A stretch of DNA of 64,000 nucleotides from Tomocerus qinae. Taxonomy: Eukaryota > Arthropoda > Collembola > Entomobryomorpha > Tomoceridae. Positions 44,518 to 58,716 of this stretch are shown one piece after another. The position numbers were made by a program, and so were the translations under genes. Each line of letters begins with the position of its first letter. The stretch's first letter is position 1. Location: assembly GCA_020055645.1 (NCBI GenBank), contig CM034546.1, forward strand, positions 136,297,875 through 136,361,874. Reading direction: 5' to 3'. Under the pieces are notes generated by a model. It made no database searches, was not told where the DNA came from, and saw only the letters and a list, made by a program, of their open reading frames with translations.

Positions 44518-47500
44518 CTACGAAATTGTGTTGTTCTCTTCATTAAAAATATCACATTTTGAAATTGGATTCATATAAGATCCCGTAGGACATTGCCAAG
44601 CTTTTGCAAATTCCGGAAAGTTTCGCAAACTTCCAAGTACGCGATATTTTCCAATAGAATGGGAATCGGAAAGTTCCTGAACTCTTAGCACTTCTTTGGT
44701 ACTGTCTTCACAATAATGCTGAAAATAATGTTCCATATAAATACACCAACATCATTGATATATTTGCAAGGAGCTAAAACTGATAAGTAGAAATTATGCT
44801 GTCTTTGTGTTATTACCTGAGCAAATGCAAGAAAAAATATCTGATCATTAGTAAAAGTGTCAGCTCCGACAACATATTCATTATTTTCGGGCATGCTGGA
44901 ATTCTCTTGATATTTATAAGCGTAGTAAGCCATTTGAAGGCCAACATTGTCTGGAAAGTTTTCTGTTAAAGTAGCGTCACCGGAATTGTTTTTTGCTGTC
45001 GCAGTCACCGAATGAGCAGAGGAAGAGAGATTTTGATATTCGTCCACTATACATTTACCGATTTTAGACAGCTTTCCCAAGACTTTTGTCCAGCCTATAA
45101 AACCAATAAATAATTTTATAGTGCAAGTAGTCAGGATAAGTAGTCGATTAAATAGGAATCAATTTTACAAACCAATTTGTGGTAAACTATGAGCAATTTC
45201 ATGACCCAGTGCTGTTCCTAGAGAGCCAAAATTCATTGCAGTTGGAGCATCTTTAGTAAAAATGGGAGGCTGTAAATACGCCATTGGAAAGTCTACAAAG
45301 TATAAATCATACTTAATATGTAGCAATGATAATTTGCATTAAATTCGATTGTTAAATAATTAATTACTAATGGTATTCCGAGATCCATCATAATATGGCG
45401 AGTATTTCGAAAATGTCCAATCACTGCAAATAAAATCATTTATATTTTCTCTTAGTTTTATAACTTTGAAATTTTAAAGACATTTGCAACATTATGATCA
45501 GGAGGCAATACTAATAATTAATTTTACAAAGCAATATAAATATAACTGTGGACGAATTTTTAAGCGGCAAATTTAAAACATTGCATATCGTTTTTCTAGT
45601 ACCAATTTTTCACAAATGTTTTTCGTAATTCCGCTAAGGAGATATCACTATTCCGTTGTGAAAGCAGGAGAAAAAAATCTAAGAATTCAAGGTTTTCAGT
45701 TTTCTAGAAAAAATACAGTAATTTAATACATGGCGGCAGAATTAGTTGAAATAACAGCATTCATAAGTATATTAACCAAATCCAGGAGTTGTAGCTGGGA
45801 ATGTTTATTCAACAGACTGGAATTGGTCAGCCAGCTAGGATACCCAATGCATTCAATTATTGATGATACTTTGTTTAGAGCTATTAATTTTGTGAAGGCA
45901 TCCAGAGAAGATTCTATTATGAATTTACTCGTTATTCGTTCAATAGTTTCTGCAAAATTCTCTATTTTTTCTTTAATCGAAAAATCAAATTGACGTTCCA
46001 AATATTTTTGCGCCACTCCTGATCCAGCAGCAACCGAGGCACAAGTATAGTTCCTATGTTCAACAATAAATTTAACATATTTTGATTTCCTGGCAGAAAA
46101 TTTTGAATTTCACAGTTTCGCAAAACGTACCTGGGCATTTGTTCTTCATCTCCATATAAAATGCTTCTGAACTGAAATAAAGCATTACTTACGGCAGTAT
46201 TGCTGTATACCGCTAAGTCTCCGACGACTCTCCATACGAGGTAATTAGCAACAGTTTCAGTAGGAGTTTTACTGATAAGATGGAATAGCTTTGCCAAGTA
46301 CAATTTTTCGACAATTATGATCTTTTCAGTCGCCAACAGATTGACCCCACTTGTTGAAAACACTTTGGCCAAGTATTTATCAAATTTAATCTAATAAATT
46401 AATGTACAGGGTCTTTACTTATAATATTACCCTCCCACTTCCTCCTTCTGACTCTGACTAGCTATCAGCTACCTTATCCATTTTTAGAAAATCATCTTGT
46501 AATGCAATGAGCCACTGACCGTCAAAATTGAAGAACGTTAGTAAATAACAAAGTTTTGAAAATAAAAGGTATTTTTTAAAAAATTGTATCCGCTTCACAA
46601 CTTTCTGAATTGACCGAAGTCCTCCAAGTTTTGGTAAGTCAGTAATGATAGATTGTCAGAATGTTTTGTGGATATTCGAAATAATACTCCAATTTTGACA
46701 AAATCACGAAAAGGTTGAAAAATTGACCACTGATGTGATTTTAATGAAAATTGGAGGAAAGATCGCTAATGCGATTTTAATAATGATGGACTCAGTTGGT
46801 TTGCAAAAACTATTCTCTACAAATGAACAGGAAAGGCTTCTCGATACATAGTCGAAGGGGAGCTGTGGAAAGTGTGGAATATTATAACTTAAATTTATAA
46901 GTAATGACTCTGTGTAGTCACTATTTTTTCTGAGCCCGTAACTTAAATTTTGTTTTTTTCCCGGTATATGGGCGGTCTCGTATTCTGGGGGTCTAGTTTT
47001 AGCTAAAAATTAATATTTAATGACTATAATAATATACTATATACTCACGGGAAAAGTGGGCATAACGTTATGGTAAATCAGTTGGACACGGTCGACGGTA
47101 GACACAAATGACCCGGCGTATCTTTCTTCTTCCTTTGTTAAAATCTCTGCCAGATCCATTTCAAATTGCACTATATCAGCAATTTTCTTATCTAAATGTG
47201 ATGTTTCCACTGCAGGACTTGAAAATTGTTGGACGATATTTTTAATCAAGTCTCGATACCCTTGGATGACCTTGTTGTCGACATTCTGCTGTAGGAGCAT
47301 TTCAGAAGTGACAAAAAGATCGGCTTGGTCTAGCTAAATTTGAAAACATTTATTAATAATAATATAGAGAAATATTATACATTTATAGTACTATTGTGCA
47401 GTTATTACAAAAAGAACATTTTGAGATTCATTTAGTGATGTTAAATCGTATTTTGCGTCCAATTTCAACAGCAACGACATTCCGTATTTATTTTTAATGC

Positions 47501-48254
47501 TTCCAATAAAATCCCACCAATCGAAATCCTTTGTATCCCAACTTGCGTTTAGCATGGGCCAACCACCAATGCTTTCAATTATTTCCTGCAATTTCTTTGT
47601 ATCCTTTGTTGCTAAAACAAATAGTCAAATTGGCCATAATTCAATGCAATTTTTACTTTGGATGATTAACCTTGTCATACGTAAATTAATGTAGGAAATT
47701 AATCAAAATATAATCCCACCTTCTTGCATGCATCCTTTGAAAAGAATCTTAGAATATTTCAAAGAAAGTGTATCTTGTTCTTCTATCGGTTCTTGTAGAA
47801 TCTCTGAAGTTCCGTAAAAATTATATATTTACTCATGTACAGATATTTCTTTTTCAACGTTTTATCGTTACCCAAATTTATTTTGTGCATCTTGTTTCCT
47901 ACTTCTATGAAAGTAGCCCATTGGAACTCGTATCGTGGTTTGGGATGGTACGATATCCAATTTCCACAAGCATAGTCATAAAAATCCTCACATGGTTTCC
48001 CATTACGGTTGATTGACTCTGCTAATGTTTCCACTGTCACATGATTCAAAAAAATTACTGACAGATCAAAATTTTTAATAGCCCAGCATTAATTAATACT
48101 ATTATAAGTTATAAACTATTATAAATACCATTATTATTAAAATTATAATAATTTTACCTGCTCGATCTGCTGAATTATTGTGCGAAGCACTTAACAGTGA
48201 AATAACATTGGTAGCTAAAACAAAGTTGGCAATCAATAAAATGGTAAACTGCAT
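44518..48254 (-). CDS. Secreted M13 (neprilysin-like) peptidase with altered substrate motif
   Basis: Twelve exons are predicted: 48254-48158, 48033-47872, 47803-47720, 47611-47409, 47333-47049, 46390-46131, 46053-45777, 45703-45603, 45423-45368, 45292-45173, 45094-44817 and 44718-44518. They stay in frame and give 707 residues, normal for the family. A cleavable-looking signal (FTILLIANFVLA) replaces the type II membrane anchor of neprilysin. Family marks are GKPCEDFYDYACGNW, GGWPML, NYLVWR and LQPPIF; zinc ligands lie in HEIAH (539-543) and E593 of TLTEN, with D597 after it; the C-terminus has HS-GKYRVLGSLRN and MNPISKC. The substrate-binding N-A-x-(Y/F) motif reads S-P-Y-Y, and HEITHGFD has become HEIAHSLP. 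The zinc site is complete, but substrate binding may be changed or lost. Confidence 0.85.
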
Positions 48255-50048
48255 TTTAGACCTTTCAAGCAGTTGCTACAAAAACTAACCTAACAGAACT
48301 ATAACTAATGGCACGTAACTTTACAGCAGTGAAAAGTAAAAGGACCTTGTACTTGATCCTGCTGACTGGTTTCCATTTATAATTTTTCTTCTTTTAAAGC
48401 CAACATAAATCCGCGTCATGATTATGCATATTAATATTAACAAGTGAAGGGAAATACACAGTCTACTACTTAATGCACATACCTTGAAATGATGACTTAA
48501 TTTTACTTAGTTACTGTATAGGTACTGACGGCTAGTATTTAACAACAGGTAAGACATCTAATTCAATTATAATTTACATGTCTACTGTCATCAGGTATAG
48601 AAACTGTGAACCACATATCCTTACGTTAAAATTTTAGTCTATTAGCAATACTTACCTAATTAGACGGTGTAAATTAATTTTCGTCTATCTTCTATACGAC
48701 TTTTATTTTACATTCTAACTGGTATATATAATATATAATATAATATAATATAATACTAGTAGTATCTGTTATGCTATTATGACCATTAAGGGCCGATTAT
48801 GTTACTGATTTTCTTTGGGTTTTGAAAACTTTTTGCACCTCAAATAACACTACTTAGGTGTTGAACCCAGTAAAATATAAAATTCTCCGACTTTTTCTCA
48901 AGGTCGTCGAGATTTTTTTTGATTAAAGGAAGAAAGAATTATCAAGTTTTTAAAATTAAAATTACATTTTCTGCAAAGTCTAACTGCCTACTAGAGCCTG
49001 TGAGCCAGACAAATAAAATCTGATGGTTATTATTATTGCTAAAAGCGAACTCAATCAAATCATCTCAATCAAATAATGAATGAAACGACACATTCAATCA
49101 GATATGAAGACGTTTTTTAATGCTTTAAAGGTTGTTAGTTACTCTATATAGCAGTATCAAAAATGGTCCAAGTCAATGTCAGCCGTGGGTCTGACTATGA
49201 ATTTAATATCTTGTATTACTTAGTAATCATAATCCTGCGTTGCATTCTTTATCTTTTAGCAGATACGTGCTAAATTTGATGTCAATAATTATTTTTCCGT
49301 TTCTATAATATAAACCCTTTGCTTATGCAGTGTGAAGGGTTACTACGTACAGGTGCATAGCCACATTATATTTGTAATTGACCATGAAATCAATAATAAA
49401 TATGTTTTTCCTTTCAATCTACTGTGCTTTAGTATAAAGAGTTGGGATGTCTTTTGCAGCAATTAACTGATTTACAACAAGCAATTAGTAGCATTAGTAA
49501 TTGTACTCTTTTGTCATTTTGCACTCGAATTTATGCACGTGTCACCAGAAGAGTTAGGACCCGAGCACAAGTCAACCTTCAGCTTGCTCTATAACATCAA
49601 ATTGGAATCAGAATTGAGTGATGGCGAAATAAACTTACAAATATAATGTACTACCTGTATATCAATTAGGTATTTATATTCACCATAATTAATATATTTA
49701 CCTGTTTTGTACGCAACAGTATGTACATAATATGAGAAATTAATTCCACGAAGTAATTAAACAAGATTGTGCATGATGACTGAAATATTATGTGATACTT
49801 GTGATAAACAGAATTTTTTGTTTCAACCAGCAGCTGTCTTTTATTCATTCATAAGTAACACAAATGAATATGAATACCTAAATAAAAATATAACTCTTGG
49901 CTTTTACTGCTATCCCACGTGAATTGAGTTTTGGTTACTAATGTCTATAAGCAAGATAAATATTTCTCCTATTGTCACTTTTGTGTAAATTTCGATAGCT
50001 TATAAAAATCCGTTCCTTGGTAATTAGGACGTTGAGCATTTCTAGGAA
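48255..50048. other. Spacer between divergent genes
   Basis: AT-rich region separating the M13 gene from the orphan secreted gene, so it probably includes both promoters. A (TATAA)n microsatellite lies at about 48724-48756. No gene seen. Confidence 0.45.
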
Positions 50049-51430
50049 ATGTTTAGACTTTTTTCAAGTGCGATTTTGGCATCCTGTACCATCTTTATAA
50101 CATCGTCTTCAACCTCAAATTCCGTAAGAATACTTGGTACTGGGAACTGGGAAGTACAATAAAATTATCCACATTCAAAAATAGAGTTAATATTTTGAGG
50201 ATGATGTATTTTTTATATTTAATAATAATAGATGTTATTTATTTATTTTTTGCTACGCTTTCTAAGATTTGATTCTGAGAGTAATAATGATGAAATGTAT
50301 TATAATCAGGGCGAGGACACACAATTCCAAAATGATGAATCTGCCAGAAACATCCTTAAGGATTTCGAATCTTTTGTCAACACAACTGCGACATACAACA
50401 CAACAAATTCTGTGCTGGAAGATATTCTTAGCATTATGAAACGGCTATCTGATTCTGAGAATTTGAAAAGCAGTGACAAATCAACGGAAGAGGAATTTGC
50501 AACAAAAAGTGAAAACATGAATGGGACTGTTAGTAATGAGTCTCCATTTCCACAAGGTTCCGTCATATACGGCTCGCCAATTTGTGTATACCAATGTGTC
50601 ATTTTGCAGGTTAGCAAATCCCACATTTCGGTGATTCCACAAATCCCACAAAATGTTGAATTTCTTCCTTAAAGTGTTCACTTTACAAAAATTCCTACAG
50701 GGAACAAAAAAGGTACTCCTTTTTTAGAAAAAAAGTTAAAAAGTACTACTTTTTCTAAAAGGCAGAAAAGGACTGCTTTTTTAAAACCTTGCTCCTACTA
50801 TTTTTATAAAAAAGGCAGAAAAGGTCCTTTTTAGTTCCTGATTTCCTATCATCAATGCTTCCTCCACCTACTTTAAAATTCCCAATGTCAATGAGACCAG
50901 TTTTTAGACGTTGGCTAAATACTATTGGCAATTTTGTTCTCATCAAGAGGATCATTTGAATCGTTTCCGTTTTCGTGAAAATAATATAAATATTTTACGG
51001 AACGTATTAATTCCAAAAGTATCAGAATAAGCCGCTGTAATAAAAATAAGAATTTTTTGAACACCTGCTTTGCAGTTACTTACACGGTATTTAGTGTTCA
51101 ATTAATGTTTTCAATAATGTACCCCAACGCATACCTTCATGTACTAAATTTAGCACATAGAGGTATGCGTTGGGGTACATTATCGAAAACATTAATTGGT
51201 TTAATAATCATAATCAAAGGCCAGGTACAAGTGTATGAAGTCTTCCTCTTTATAACATAATTTTATGATACACAAAAAATCCAATGCTTTGTAATAATTT
51301 GTTATTGCATACCAAATTTAAAAGGCTTTTTTTAAATTTTCCTCAGGTTTACTGGGCAGACTCTTCTATATCTATTTTGGGAATCCAACTTCCGCAAATT
51401 CCAACTTACCCAGAGCCTATACCAGTTTAA
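50049..51430 (+). CDS. Orphan secreted acidic protein
   Basis: Exons 50049-50123, 50280-50609 and 51347-51430 join in phase 0 to give 162 residues. Exon 1 is a signal peptide (FRLFSSAILASCTIFITSS). Exon 2 encodes a hydrophilic acidic segment with several N-x-S/T sites (NTTATYNTTNS, MNGTVSNES), then GSPICVYQCVILQ with a Cys pair. Exon 3 ends the protein with a Pro-rich tail, IQLPQIPTYPEPIPV. No family is recognised. The second intron carries a small hAT-type MITE and a long hairpin. The model rests on a clean signal peptide, consensus splice sites and consistent phase. If intron 2 is retained, the frame ends 20 codons later. Confidence 0.55.
50690..50848. mobile_element. Tiny hAT-type MITE with AAAAAGG subrepeats
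   Basis: The element is 50698-50840 (143 bp) between AATTCCTA and ATTTCCTA (7 of 8 identical). Ends are CAGGGAACAAAAAAGG on the left and, reversed, CAGGAACTAAAAAGG on the right. The interior consists of AAAAAAG/CTTTTTT units in both orientations. Confidence 0.7.
51099..51198. ncRNA. miRNA-precursor-like hairpin in intron
   Basis: Arms of about 45 bases (51099-51142 and 51154-51198) pair with only a few mismatches around a loop of about 11 bases. The most conserved block is AATGTACCCCAACGCATACC, with its complement opposite. It lies inside intron 2 of the orphan secreted gene. Size and pairing suit a microRNA or endo-siRNA precursor, but a decayed foldback MITE would look the same. Confidence 0.35.
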
Positions 51431-52472
51431 TTATCTTACTTACAAACACTATATACTATACCCTTGACCAACTGGTTTGTATTATGGTATATAGAAAATT
51501 ATTTTCCGTAATTTTTTATTCTGTGAATGAGAAAATTTTGGGATAAAAATAAAGGAGGAATTGAGGACTATAAATCTCCTTGACTTATTTTTGCATCAAG
51601 GTCAAATTTTTATTTGCTATTAGTTTGCTTGAGGTGGCATGCATGGCGTAAATGCGTAAAATATTGTCACCGCCTATTGACAAATATCTAGTACAATTTT
51701 AGGTCATGGACATTGTACCACATAAGTATATCTCTCATATAATGTAGTTACAGTTGTGTATTCAAACGGGGAATTTTTTAACGTAGGGACAAGGGGTCCA
51801 AAATGGAGACATCTGGCCACCTTAATTACCGGGGCGAGTTAAAGGTAATAATAAGTTGACAATAATGCTATGTAAAAGAGAAAATGGAAATTGAACGCAG
51901 GTAAAGTAATTACCAATATAGTTTCCGAATGAGCTCTCTTGAAAGGTCTATAAGTTGTAGATAACCTTTCAAGGCCATACACTTCTTTTGTTTAATTGTA
52001 GTATAACGAATGACAAATTAAACTCACTCTACGTACAATAAATGATTTGATACAAGTATTGCACTGTTGAATTACCTGAGCTAGATATACTTATGCAAAA
52101 AATGGAACTAAATACTTGGGCAACTAAAGTGATAACAGCTTATCACTGACCACAGACGAGATGTTAATGTCTGTAAAGCTCCATCACAAGGTTAAAATAT
52201 GCAAGTCTTTTCAAGAATTGTCAAAATAATATATGTTATAATATTATATTATTATTGTTATATTATCATTGTGCGGAATGTAATAATTCGTATCGTATCG
52301 CTATAAAAATGACTTCAATAACTGTTATCTGACAGGTTTATTAATAGCTTTGTAATTTTTTCCACTTGGAATTTCCAGTGTGCACCTTTTAAATATAACT
52401 GGGATTCATCACAATTATTTTGTCAGTACGGTTTCAGATTTACGGTCAGTTCTTTAGACATCCGGAATAAAA
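51431..52472. other. Spacer, no gene seen
   Basis: AT-rich region upstream of the CAP-DM9-PEF gene. TTATATTATTATTG-type low complexity occurs near 52230-52270. No coding exon recognised. Confidence 0.45.
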
Positions 52473-55225
52473 ATGGGTAAAGATTATCAAGAGCACGGTT
52501 TGTATCTGCACAACTGGTACAGAAAGCGACACGGATCACCCAAAATGGTTCTAAATGATAGAGTAAGTGAAAACGAAAACCAACATTTGAGTGAACTCTA
52601 GAAATACGTTAAGATAGACAAAAGTAACCATATAGTAGTAAAGGAAGTCAGAGAATTAGTTAATAATGTCAACATGCAACAGTTTTTTAAAATGTTTCAA
52701 AGAAGGTTATTGTAGTAGTAAATAATATCAGTCGAGTTGAGTATCAAATATTATGCAATTTGGAATAAAAGATTTTTCTTGTTTAACAACAGTTGAATCA
52801 AGCAGCAGACGCTTACGCCTATAAGCTTGCTTGTCGTCGCACACTTCAACATACAAGTGGCCTTGATTATAATGAGAACCTATACATGTCCATTGGGGAC
52901 AAAAGCAAAACGAAGAAACAACACGTGTACGCAGCTTGTGAATGCTGGTACAACGAAAAGAAATTTTACAGCTACAACAGTCCTGGTTTCAGTATGAAAA
53001 CTGGGCATTTCACAGCTATGGTGTGGAAGAACAGCACCAACCTTGGAATTGGCTACGGGGAATCAAATGGCTATATAGTTATTGTGGCGTGCTACAAACC
53101 CTTGGCTAATGGATCTTATGATTTCAGAAATAATGTGTTGCCTTACAGGTAAAGATGCTCTAATTTCAATAATTATATCTTGTCATTGATTACCCTTGAT
53201 AATAAGTTATACCTGGTAGCAATCAAATATTCGTTTGTAGACAGGTGAAAGACTCTGATGACGAAGATGACAAAAAGGAAGAGAAAAAGGAGAAGGTCGT
53301 CAAAGAAGAAAAGAAAGCTGAGAGTGAGGAGAGCAAAGAGGTGGTTGATGGGGAATTGTCCTGGGTCGCCCTGTCTTCTGGTGCTCATCCTGAGTTGTTT
53401 GCTGTCCGTGCAGGGGAAGAGGGTGGCAAAGATTTATTCGTCGCCAGAGCAAAACACGAAGGGGGAATCGTTCCTGGAAAGCTTCATTTGGGGCAAACAC
53501 ATGCATGTATTGGCTACGGGGGATACGAACACGCTAAGGAACATTATGAGGTAGTGCTGATAAATAATTGAAGATTATTGTAAAAATTAACATAATAGCT
53601 GAATGTTATAATTTAAATTAAGGTGTTGGTCGCTCCAAACGTAAATGTTAGCTGGGTGAAGTCAGAAAATGGGGCGGTGCCAAGTAACGCTGTTCAGGGT
53701 GGTCAGTAATATTCCCATAATTAAAATTAAGTCTATATACAGATTACATTAGTAGCAAATTAAAGAAATTGAAAATCGTAGGGAAGGAATCAAGCGGCGA
53801 CAAATATTACATTGGTCGTGCAACGGTAAAGAACTCCGTATCAGTTGGAAAAGTTCATCCGGCTCACAAGGGTTGCTACGTTACTCATGGTATTAGCACA
53901 AGTTATAATAATATTCTTAAAAGTTATGACGATTGTTCAGGATTTTCTTTATAGGTGGATATGAACACTGGTTTGGCGATGGTTATGAAATCCTCGTCCA
54001 AAATTCTTCAAAGCTAATTAGCTCCGAAAATGCGTAAGTATTAATTATACCACATGTATTAGTACTTATTAGATTCGAATACGAAATGTATGACTTTATT
54101 TAATTTTTTTGCAGGGCTGTTGCACACCAAGTTGGAGCTTCTGCACAAGCGGGCAAGAGCGAGGACGTGGCCAATGCCGAAGCTCAAAGCGGGGGTTGTG
54201 ACTTATCACCGGAATTGAAATCAAAATTTTACGAAATCGCTGATGACAAAAAAACCATTGGCACATTAGAATTACATTCGCTTTTGAGTTGGATCAATCC
54301 TGAGGCCAAAGTAGACAATATATTGTGCACATTGATGGCAAGTTATGCGAGTGGCAATAGTTACTATAGTTCAACCAAGACAATTAATCAGTCCTGTGTG
54401 TCATTTTACATGTTAAATATTTTGAAATCGTAGTTCACCGGTAAATTTTATTTCACTGGAGAGTGGAGACACAAATTCAAATAACCATGGTAACATTTAA
54501 GTATGCCAAATAACCTTTCAGATTTTGGAATGCCTAATTTTCTTGGGTGAACAGTAGTAGTTACCATAGAATATGTGAAAATTATATAATATGCGAAGCA
54601 CGTATCCAGAAAATTGTCCAAAGGGGGGCCCACCAAAATATATTGGTAAAATAAAGACATATTGACAGACACATTGACACATAATTTTTTGGATTTTTAA
54701 CCCATTTTTTACAAAAAATCGCCTTTTTCTGGAAATTTAGGGGGGCCCGGCCCCCCCCGGCCCCCCCTCTGGATACGTGCTTGCGTGCTTGTATGCGTAT
54801 ATTAAATGGATGTTTTTATGTTTTATTATGTGTTTTAGATACGACTGGTAACTATGAGGACAGGTGAGAAGAATAGGATTAACCTGGATGAGTTTGAGCA
54901 GCTCTTTGAAAGGTTGATAGCCATGAGCGAGTGTGCAGAAAAGTCTGACAAAGACAAGTCGGACTCATTGGACCCGTTTGAATTGAAAGAAGCATTAGAA
55001 AATTCTGGTTTTAAAGTGGGTTTTAAGACAGTCCAAACTTTGAAGGAACTCTTCTGCGATGGAGGAGACTACATGGGTGAAAACGGCTTCTTACTCTGCC
55101 ACACGCTTTTCTCCATTCTGCAAGTAACAAGAGAGACTGCGAAGAGTGTGGACATGTTTGAGGACTTCTCTCTGAAAGATTGGATGAAAGAGCAAATGGA
55201 AAAAGCAGAGAAATCTGCTATTTAA
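52473..55225 (+). CDS. CAP-DM9-penta-EF-hand fusion protein
   Basis: Eight exons, 52473-52562, 52793-53148, 53241-53550, 53623-53701, 53782-53889, 53955-54033, 54115-54310 and 54839-55225, stay in frame to give 534 residues. Residues 1-150 form a CAP/SCP domain of the GAPR-1 type (HNWYRKRHGSP, NENLYMS, GFSMKTGHFTAMVWK, GYIVIVACYKPLANG). There is no signal peptide, and the MG start could be myristoylated as in GAPR-1. Residues 150-186 are a Lys/Glu-rich linker. Residues 187-335 hold two DM9 repeats (LFVARAKHEGGIVPGKL, YGGYEH; YYIGRATVKNSVSVGKV, HGGYEHW), a fold that binds mannose in some bivalve proteins. Residues 345-534 resemble a penta-EF-hand domain (KFYEIADDKKTIGTLELHSLL; canonical loop DKDKSDSLDPFE). 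Predicted cytosolic, possibly membrane-attached, glycan- and calcium-binding. Confidence 0.8.
54596..54783. repeat. Copy of dispersed CACGTATCCAGA repeat, intronic
   Basis: Inverted ends AAGCACGTATCCAGA and TCTGGATACGTGCTT enclose 188 bp with a GGGGGGCCC run at one end and long G and C runs at the other. Lies in the last intron of the CAP-DM9-PEF gene. Confidence 0.7.
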
Positions 55226-55944
55226 ATAAAAACCAATTTAAACTTAAACTGCTCGTCTTGTTACTATGCGTTCAGAGTACTTCTGGGAATCATATTAGCT
55301 TAAAGTTTGCACACCCAACTTTTAAAAACCTTTCTGAGTACATTATATATGAAAAACACAAACATTAAAATGAATATGGTTATTAATTCTAAGAAATGCG
55401 GGCAGTAACCCTCTAACCTACTTCCAAAATGTCAAAATTGGAGGAAGTTGAGTAATTAATGAGAATATTTTAAACTGGAGTAAAGTTTTTAATGACACAT
55501 TGTAATTTGGTGTTTCTTCTTTTGTTTTCCATACTTGCATGCAAGAATTAATTACTATACAAAGAATACTCATATCATTCATTCTTTTATTTCATTTAAG
55601 CACAAAGCCGCAACGAGGAGGGAGGCAACAAGGCACGTGCCATCCCCACCCCTGAAATCGAGAAAAGAAATAAATTTTTGTCTGAAAATGACAAAAATCG
55701 TAAAAATGCTTAAACAAATTTTAAGTGGATACATTTGCAAACATTTTGGGTTTTAAACAAAATTTATTTCTTTTTTTCTTGGTTCCCTTGCCCCCTTGCT
55801 GCAGCCATGCATTCAAATAATAGTACGACATAGTATTATTATATTATATATGGTGGCAGCTTTGGAAAACATTAAATTTTTAGAATAATAATTCCATTCT
55901 GGACAATAAAATTAAAGGTGAATTTGACACGCAAACGTGAGAAA
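55226..55944. other. Spacer with one dispersed repeat
   Basis: An AATAAA overlaps the stop of the CAP-DM9-PEF gene and may be its polyadenylation signal. A relative of the 39.06-kb repeat lies at about 55605-55690. No gene seen. Confidence 0.5.
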
Positions 55945-58716
<2,772 letters not shown>

